A stretch of 37,588 nucleotides of DNA, from contig JAAYEN010000128.1 of NCBI GenBank assembly GCA_012728775.1, forward strand, positions 1 to 37,588. The letters are read 5' to 3'. Position numbers and translations under genes: made by a program. Origin of the DNA: Tissierellia bacterium (GTDB lineage Bacteria; Bacillota_A; Clostridia; Tissierellales; Peptoniphilaceae). Below are positions 32,719 to 37,588 of this stretch, piece after piece; position 1 is the stretch's first letter, and each line of letters starts with the position of its first letter. The notes beneath the pieces are model-generated. The model saw nothing but the letters and a program-made list of their open reading frames with translations. It ran no database searches and had not been told where the DNA came from.

Positions 32719-34037
32719 GTAAAACGGTATGTATAGTTGGTAGACCTAATGTTGGGAAGTCGACTTTATTTAATAAAATAGTGCAAAAGAGAATTGCGAT
32801 AACAGAAGACACTCCTGGAGTGACAAGGGATAGAATTTATGCAGATGCAAAATGGCTAGGCAGAGAATTCACAATGATAGACACGGGAGGAGTAGATCCT
32901 AGAGAAGAAGATGAATTTATGAAAGGCATTAGAGCTCAAGTTGATATTGCAGTTGACCATGCAGATGTGGTAATTTTTTTAATTGACGGGGTTAGTGGTA
33001 TTACTTCTACAGATAGTGAAATTGCAAGAATGCTTTTTAGAGCAAAAAAAGATGTTATTCTAGCTGTAAATAAGTCTGATACTAAAGGAGTTATGGAAAC
33101 CCAGTATGATTATTATGAACTAGGTTTTGGAGAACCTTTTATGATTTCTGCCGAGAATAATATTGGGCTAGGGGATTTATTAGATAAAGTAATTGAAGAT
33201 TTAGATAATGTTGAAGAATCTGAAGAAGAAGACGAAAGAATAAAAGTAGCCTTTATAGGAAAACCTAATGTGGGAAAATCTTCCATAGTAAATAGACTAA
33301 TAGGTGAAGAGAGATCTATTGTTACTAATATTCCTGGAACCACAAGGGACTCAATAGACTCAAAACTAGATAGAAATGGATCAAAATATTTATTTATTGA
33401 TACTGCTGGTTTGAGAAAGAAAAAGAAGATTTATGAAGATGTGGAAAGATATTCAGTAGTTAGAACATTGGCTAGCATAGATAGATCTGATGTTTGTGTT
33501 GGTGTAATCGATGCTGTTGAAGGAATTTCTGAACAAGATTCAAAAATTATTGGATATGCTCATGATGCGGGTAAAGCTTTGATTATTGCTGTAAATAAGT
33601 GGGACTTAATTGAAAAAGATACAAACACAGCTAGGAAATTTGAAATAGAAATAAGGGAAGAGTTGGGATTTTGTGCATATGCTCCAGTGATATTTATTTC
33701 CGCAGAAACTGGACAGAGACTGGATAATTTATTGAACTTAATAGATGGTGTAAATGAAAATTATAACCTGAGGATTCAAACGGGTGTGTTAAACGATATA
33801 ATTAATAAAGCAATTTTGATGAATCAACCAAGAGCAGATAAGGGTAGACAAGGAAAAATATACTACGCTTCTCAAGTATCGGTTAGACCACCTACATTTT
33901 TAGTTTTTGTTAATGATAAAGAATTAATTCATTTTTCTTATATTAGATATTTAGAAAATGAACTTAGAGGTCATTTTGGTTTTGAGGGTACACCTATAAA
34001 AATGATTACTAGGGAGAGAAACGAAAAGGATGAATAA
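32715..34037 (+). CDS. der: Ribosome-assembly GTPase Der (EngA)
   Basis: A 440-residue protein with the tandem GTPase domains unique to Der: G1 motifs GRPNVGKST (9-17) and GKPNVGKSS (about 178-186), DTGG and DTAG G3 motifs, NKSD and NKWD G4 motifs. The C-terminal KH-like domain (from about 355) ends with GFEGTPIKMITRERN. It is essential for 50S ribosomal subunit maturation in studied bacteria. GAGGAGG just before the ATG lies within the previous gene. It overlaps plsY by 8 bases. Confidence 0.97.
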   Translation: MSKTVCIVGRPNVGKSTLFNKIVQKRIAITEDTPGVTRDRIYADAKWLGREFTMIDTGGVDPREEDEFMKGIRAQVDIAVDHADVVIFLIDGVSGITSTDSEIARMLFRAKKDVILAVNKSDTKGVMETQYDYYELGFGEPFMISAENNIGLGDLLDKVIEDLDNVEESEEEDERIKVAFIGKPNVGKSSIVNRLIGEERSIVTNIPGTTRDSIDSKLDRNGSKYLFIDTAGLRKKKKIYEDVERYSVVRTLASIDRSDVCVGVIDAVEGISEQDSKIIGYAHDAGKALIIAVNKWDLIEKDTNTARKFEIEIREELGFCAYAPVIFISAETGQRLDNLLNLIDGVNENYNLRIQTGVLNDIINKAILMNQPRADKGRQGKIYYASQVSVRPPTFLVFVNDKELIHFSYIRYLENELRGHFGFEGTPIKMITRERNEKDE

Positions 34038-34638
34038 TGATTTAATCGTCAAAATATTATTGCTAATAATCTCATATTTGATTGGAAGTATCTCTCCTTC
34101 TTTTTTAATAGCTAGATATATTTACGGCTTTGATATTAGGACAAAAGGAAGTGGAAATCCTGGAACTACTAATGCCCTTAGAACTATGGGGCCTTTAGTA
34201 GCACTTATAACATTAATATTAGACGTATTGAAAGGTTCTGCAGGTGCATATTTAGGATATAAATTTTTCGGCGCAAGTTTTAGTCCATTAACAGGACTTA
34301 TGAGTATTCTAGGACATAACTATCCTTTCTATTTAAATTTTAAGGGCGGAAAAGGTGTAGCTACGACTATAGGAGTAGCAGCAGTGGTCGCACCAAAAGT
34401 ATTATTTTTTTGTGGAGGAATTGGATTGGTTATATTGGCTTTTACTAAAATGGTATCAGCCGCTGCAGTAACGGGATTTATACTTTTAGTAGGTCTTTCT
34501 ATTTACCTTTTGATAACACATGGGGTGGATAATTACGTTTTAATGTTCTTGTTCGTTGGAGTTTTAAATATTTACAGACATAGAGAAAATATAAAAAGAA
34601 TTCTAAATGGAACTGAAAATAAAATTGGAAAGAAGTGA
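34030..34638 (+). CDS. plsY: Glycerol-3-phosphate acyltransferase PlsY
   Basis: A 202-residue polytopic membrane enzyme that transfers the acyl group from acyl phosphate to glycerol-3-phosphate, the first step of phospholipid synthesis. Visible motifs are GSISPSFLIAR, KGSGNPGTTNALRTMG and FKGGKGVATTIGV, the three conserved loops of the family, with about five membrane helices between. It lies between der and gpsA; GpsA makes its substrate. Confidence 0.96.
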   Translation: MNNDLIVKILLLIISYLIGSISPSFLIARYIYGFDIRTKGSGNPGTTNALRTMGPLVALITLILDVLKGSAGAYLGYKFFGASFSPLTGLMSILGHNYPFYLNFKGGKGVATTIGVAAVVAPKVLFFCGGIGLVILAFTKMVSAAAVTGFILLVGLSIYLLITHGVDNYVLMFLFVGVLNIYRHRENIKRILNGTENKIGKK

Positions 34639-34643
34639 TATAA

Positions 34644-35654
34644 ATGACTAAAACAGCAGTACTTGGGGGCGGAAGTTGGGGAACAGCTTTGGCTCGAGAA
34701 CTTGCTTTAAAAAATATTGATACGGTATTATACATTAGAAATGAAGAACAGAAATGTAAATTAGCAAAAACCCAAATTAATTCAAGATATCTTCCTGGAA
34801 TAACCTTGCCAGAAAACTTATCATACTCCAGTGACTTAGATGATTCTATTGACGGGGCTAATTTTATTGTACTAGCTGTTCCTACAAATTCAGTTAGAGA
34901 AATGTTAAGTAGTCTTAAGGGCAAAATAGACGAGGATGTAATCTTAATAAACGTGGCAAAGGGTATAGAAATGGATACTCTAATGAGGGTTTCTGAAATA
35001 TCCAATGAATTACTTCCAAACAATAGTTTCGTTGCTCTTTCAGGGCCTACCCATGCAGAAGAAGTAGCTTTGGACTATCCATCGACTATTGTAGCAGCTT
35101 CTAAGGATTTGGATGCTGCTTTAAAAGTACAGAATTTATTTATGTCAGATACTTTTAGAGTATATACAAATGACGATTTATTGGGAGTTGAATTAGCTGG
35201 TGCTTTAAAAAACGTAATAGCATTGGCAAATGGAATCTTAGTAGGATTGGGATATGGAGATAACACCATGGCTGCCTTGATGACAAGGGGAGTTGCAGAA
35301 ATTACTAGATTAGGAACTACTATGGGTGCTTTGCCCTCTACATTTTTAGGACTTGCAGGTGTTGGTGACTTAATTGTAACTTGTACGTCACCCCATTCTA
35401 GAAATAGAAAATGTGGACAACTTATTGGTGAAGGAAAATCTGTTGAGGAGGCCATTGAAGAAGTAGGTATGGTGGTTGAAGGTATAAAAACCACTTCTGC
35501 TGCCAAAAAGTTAAGTGAAAGATATGATGTGGATATGCCAATTACAAATGCTCTTTACGAAGTATTATACGAAGGAGCAGATGTAAAAGATTCAGCTTAT
35601 TCTTTGATGGTGAGATCAAAAAAACACGAAATGGAAAGAAGTTTAAGAGGATGA
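34644..35654 (+). CDS. gpsA: Glycerol-3-phosphate dehydrogenase (NAD(P)+)
   Basis: A 336-residue cytoplasmic enzyme reducing dihydroxyacetone phosphate to sn-glycerol-3-phosphate. The nucleotide-binding GGGSWGTALA is at the N terminus, followed by LSGPTHAEEVA, the catalytic Lys region ELAGALKNVIALANGI and the GLAGVGDLIVTCTSPHSRN motif. Full length for the family. It starts 5 bases after plsY, so the pair supplies and uses the same metabolite. Confidence 0.97.
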   Translation: MTKTAVLGGGSWGTALARELALKNIDTVLYIRNEEQKCKLAKTQINSRYLPGITLPENLSYSSDLDDSIDGANFIVLAVPTNSVREMLSSLKGKIDEDVILINVAKGIEMDTLMRVSEISNELLPNNSFVALSGPTHAEEVALDYPSTIVAASKDLDAALKVQNLFMSDTFRVYTNDDLLGVELAGALKNVIALANGILVGLGYGDNTMAALMTRGVAEITRLGTTMGALPSTFLGLAGVGDLIVTCTSPHSRNRKCGQLIGEGKSVEEAIEEVGMVVEGIKTTSAAKKLSERYDVDMPITNALYEVLYEGADVKDSAYSLMVRSKKHEMERSLRG

Positions 35655-35658
35655 TTTT

Positions 35659-36924
35659 GTGAGCAGAAATAGAAGAAAAAACTCAAAGAAAAAGAGATTT
35701 CGACTTCTTATATTAGTAGGTTTAATTATAATTGCTTTTTCATTTTTCGTGCAAAATAGTAAGGCAATTAAACTTAAAACGTCAAATCCTATTAAAACTG
35801 AATATTTAGATAAAATAGACACAAAGGGTTACCTGATTCTAAAAGAAAAAACTTATACTTCCCAAGGAGATGGAGTTGTTGATTACAACGTAAGAGATGG
35901 CGAAAGGGTTCCAAAGGATTACGTAATTGCAAACCTAAATTTAATGGGGGATGTAAGTGATTTGAAGGACGAACTATTGAAAGTTCAATCTGCAATCGAA
36001 TACAAAAATCAAAACTTAAATCCTTCTACAACTGCATATGAAATTTCTGATAAAGAAATTAATTTAATTTATTCTATACAAGATGCTTTAGTTGAAGATG
36101 ACTTGCCCAATGCTTTAATAGCAATTGAAACATTAGAATTAAATACTAAAAAAAATGTAGATATTTCAGAAATAAGTACATTAATAAATCTTTCTAACCA
36201 AGAACTTGAGGACAGAAGGGATGAATTGAGTCGAGAAATAAGTACAAATAACATAGTATATAAATCTGAAATAGCAGGTATTGTATCATATAAAGTAGAT
36301 AATCTAGAAGAAATCTACACAGAGGAAAATATACCTCAGATAGATTATGAATTTATTAGAAAGCACCCTTCAGCAACACAAATTGGTCAACAAAACACTG
36401 TAAAAACTGGAGATCCATTATACAAGTTGATAGATAATTTTTCATATTTCATGGCTGTCCCTGTAGATGAAATGAGTAGTATTGAAAATTTAGAGCCTGG
36501 CAGTTCTATTGAGTTGCTTATTAACTCTAGATCTACATTAAAAGGAACAGTCCATCAAATAAACCAAACACAAAATACAGGTGTAATAATAATTTCTTTA
36601 AAAGACAAACTTTCTGAGTTGGGTTATGATAGAATATTAGATACGAGTATTATAAAAAATAAAATTAGTTCTTATGTCATTAATACAAAATCTATTGTAG
36701 AAATTAATAATCAACCGGGAGTCTATATTAGAGAATTAAATGGATTAGTAAAATTTAGACCTATTAAGATAGTTAGCCAAAATGATTTGGATACGATAGT
36801 GGAAACTGGAGACAATAAAGGCTATATAGAGAATATGAATGGAGAAAATGTTAGAACAATTACTGTCTTTGATGAACTTATAGATGAACCAGCAAATATT
36901 GAGGAAGGACAAATACTAAAATAA
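35659..36924 (+). CDS. HlyD-like single-pass membrane protein
   Basis: A 421-residue protein with a basic N terminus, one membrane helix (about 16-31, LLILVGLIIIAFSFFV) and a large extracytoplasmic part. A lipoyl/barrel-sandwich-like segment (TYTSQGDGVVDYNVRDGERV) and a second half (EIAGIVSYKVDNLE) flank a helical region, as in HlyD-type adaptor proteins. No transporter gene is next to it. Start is GTG at 35659, 4 bases after gpsA. In related Clostridia a protein of this kind precedes yggS and cell-division genes, as here; function is unknown. Confidence 0.7.
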   Translation: MSRNRRKNSKKKRFRLLILVGLIIIAFSFFVQNSKAIKLKTSNPIKTEYLDKIDTKGYLILKEKTYTSQGDGVVDYNVRDGERVPKDYVIANLNLMGDVSDLKDELLKVQSAIEYKNQNLNPSTTAYEISDKEINLIYSIQDALVEDDLPNALIAIETLELNTKKNVDISEISTLINLSNQELEDRRDELSREISTNNIVYKSEIAGIVSYKVDNLEEIYTEENIPQIDYEFIRKHPSATQIGQQNTVKTGDPLYKLIDNFSYFMAVPVDEMSSIENLEPGSSIELLINSRSTLKGTVHQINQTQNTGVIIISLKDKLSELGYDRILDTSIIKNKISSYVINTKSIVEINNQPGVYIRELNGLVKFRPIKIVSQNDLDTIVETGDNKGYIENMNGENVRTITVFDELIDEPANIEEGQILK

Positions 36925-36925
36925 A

Positions 36926-37588
36926 ATGAGCGTAAAAGAAAACATTAATGAAATTATTGAAAGAATTGAAAATGCCAAAGCTAGAAGTGGTAGAGTTGAT
37001 GATGTGCACTTATTAGCAGTGACGAAAACTATAGACTATGCTCTTATAGATGAGTCCATAGAATGGGGCATAAGACACATTGGAGAAAATAAAGTTCAAG
37101 ATCTACTAAAAAGAATTGATCATTATGGAGATAGTTTAAAATATCATTTCATTGGTGGTCTCCAGAGAAATAAAGTCAAGGATATTATTGGCAAAGCTTA
37201 CTTAATTCATTCCGTGGATTCCAATAGACTTGCTGAAGAAATTCAAAAACGTAGTCTCGGTGCAAGCATAATTCAAGACATTCTTATTCAAGTAAATGTT
37301 TCTAAAGAAGAAACTAAATCAGGAGTTTACCTTGAAGAATTAGATGAATTCGTGTATAATATTTTAGAACTTAGTAACGTTAAAATTAGAGGTTTGATGA
37401 CAATGGCACCATATGAGGCAGAGGAAAAAGAGCTTAGGCAAATTTTCTCAAAGCTTAAAAATGCCTTTGATAAAATAAAAAATCAAAATTACAATGAAGT
37501 TTCTATGGATTATCTGTCTATGGGAATGACAGGTGATTACGAAATAGCCATTGAAGAAGGAGCGAATATCGTAAGAATTGGTTCTGGA
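36926..37588 (+). CDS. YggS-family PLP homeostasis protein, 3' end outside window
   Basis: The frame is open from the ATG at 36926 to the window edge (221 codons), so the stop is outside. It reads MSVKENINEIIERIENAK, with the PLP-binding Lys in LLAVTKT, then IGENKVQD, HFIGGLQRNKVKDI (usually HFIGxLQxNK), MTMAPYE and YLSMGMTGDYEIAIEEGANIVRIG. This is the cytoplasmic PLP-binding protein of the YggS/PROSC family, which buffers pyridoxal phosphate. It starts one base after the HlyD-like stop, with only a distant GAGGAAGG, so coupled translation is likely. Confidence 0.93.
   Translation, partial: MSVKENINEIIERIENAKARSGRVDDVHLLAVTKTIDYALIDESIEWGIRHIGENKVQDLLKRIDHYGDSLKYHFIGGLQRNKVKDIIGKAYLIHSVDSNRLAEEIQKRSLGASIIQDILIQVNVSKEETKSGVYLEELDEFVYNILELSNVKIRGLMTMAPYEAEEKELRQIFSKLKNAFDKIKNQNYNEVSMDYLSMGMTGDYEIAIEEGANIVRIGSG

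Noticed and set aside
1..37588. Insertion sequences, phage genes, CRISPR arrays, rRNA
   Set aside because: No transposase, integrase, direct-repeat array or rRNA-like stretch was seen; the only RNA gene found is tRNA-Sec.

Overview
The window is low-GC DNA from a strictly anaerobic, amino-acid-fermenting member of the Bacillota (Clostridia/Tissierellia type). The evidence is the AT-rich codon use, strong AGGAGG-type ribosome binding sites, a T-box leader, a Clostridia-type glycine reductase operon, radical-SAM and double-cubane iron-sulfur enzymes, and selenocysteine decoding of UGA. I cannot name the genus from sequence alone. There are no insertion sequences, phage genes or CRISPR arrays.

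Layout. (1) 1-6942: a tightly packed plus-strand housekeeping run (recJ 3' end, rel, dtd, an MBL hydrolase, a HemZ-like radical SAM protein, a divergent Mur ligase) ending in a terminator. (2) 7060-9975: a secreted ferritin-like protein followed by a response regulator/histidine kinase pair. (3) 9972-12424: a promoter and aspartate T-box, aspS and an RseC-like gene. (4) 12467-22142: a selenium island. The minus-strand operon selD-yedF-DUF3343-cysteine desulfurase-like gene lies beside a second minus-strand operon, DUF3343-activase-double-cubane reductase. The latter is divergent from a LysR regulator, which is followed by tRNA-Sec (anticodon UCA) and the convergent selA-selB pair. (5) 22271-29966: a promoter and single-aptamer glycine riboswitch driving grdX-trxB-trxA-grdE-grdA-grdB-grdC-grdD. 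Both grdA and grdB contain an in-frame UGA read as selenocysteine (residues 45 and 350), so a standard-code annotation breaks both. (6) 30035-31263: a two-gene ThrE-type exporter on the minus strand. (7) 31390-37588: a DUF512 radical SAM protein, der, plsY, gpsA, a HlyD-like membrane protein and the 5' part of a YggS-family gene.

How it works together. SelD makes selenophosphate. YedF, the DUF3343 proteins and the cysteine desulfurase-like enzyme probably mobilise or carry selenium. SelA charges tRNA-Sec and SelB delivers it to UGA codons in grdA and grdB. Glycine reductase then reduces glycine with electrons from TrxB/TrxA, giving acetyl phosphate (via GrdC/GrdD) and ammonia, and the riboswitch turns the operon on when glycine is plentiful. 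The least explained part is the double-cubane reductase, its activase and a DUF3343 protein under a divergent LysR regulator inside this island. It is the best candidate here for an undescribed selenium-linked redox function.
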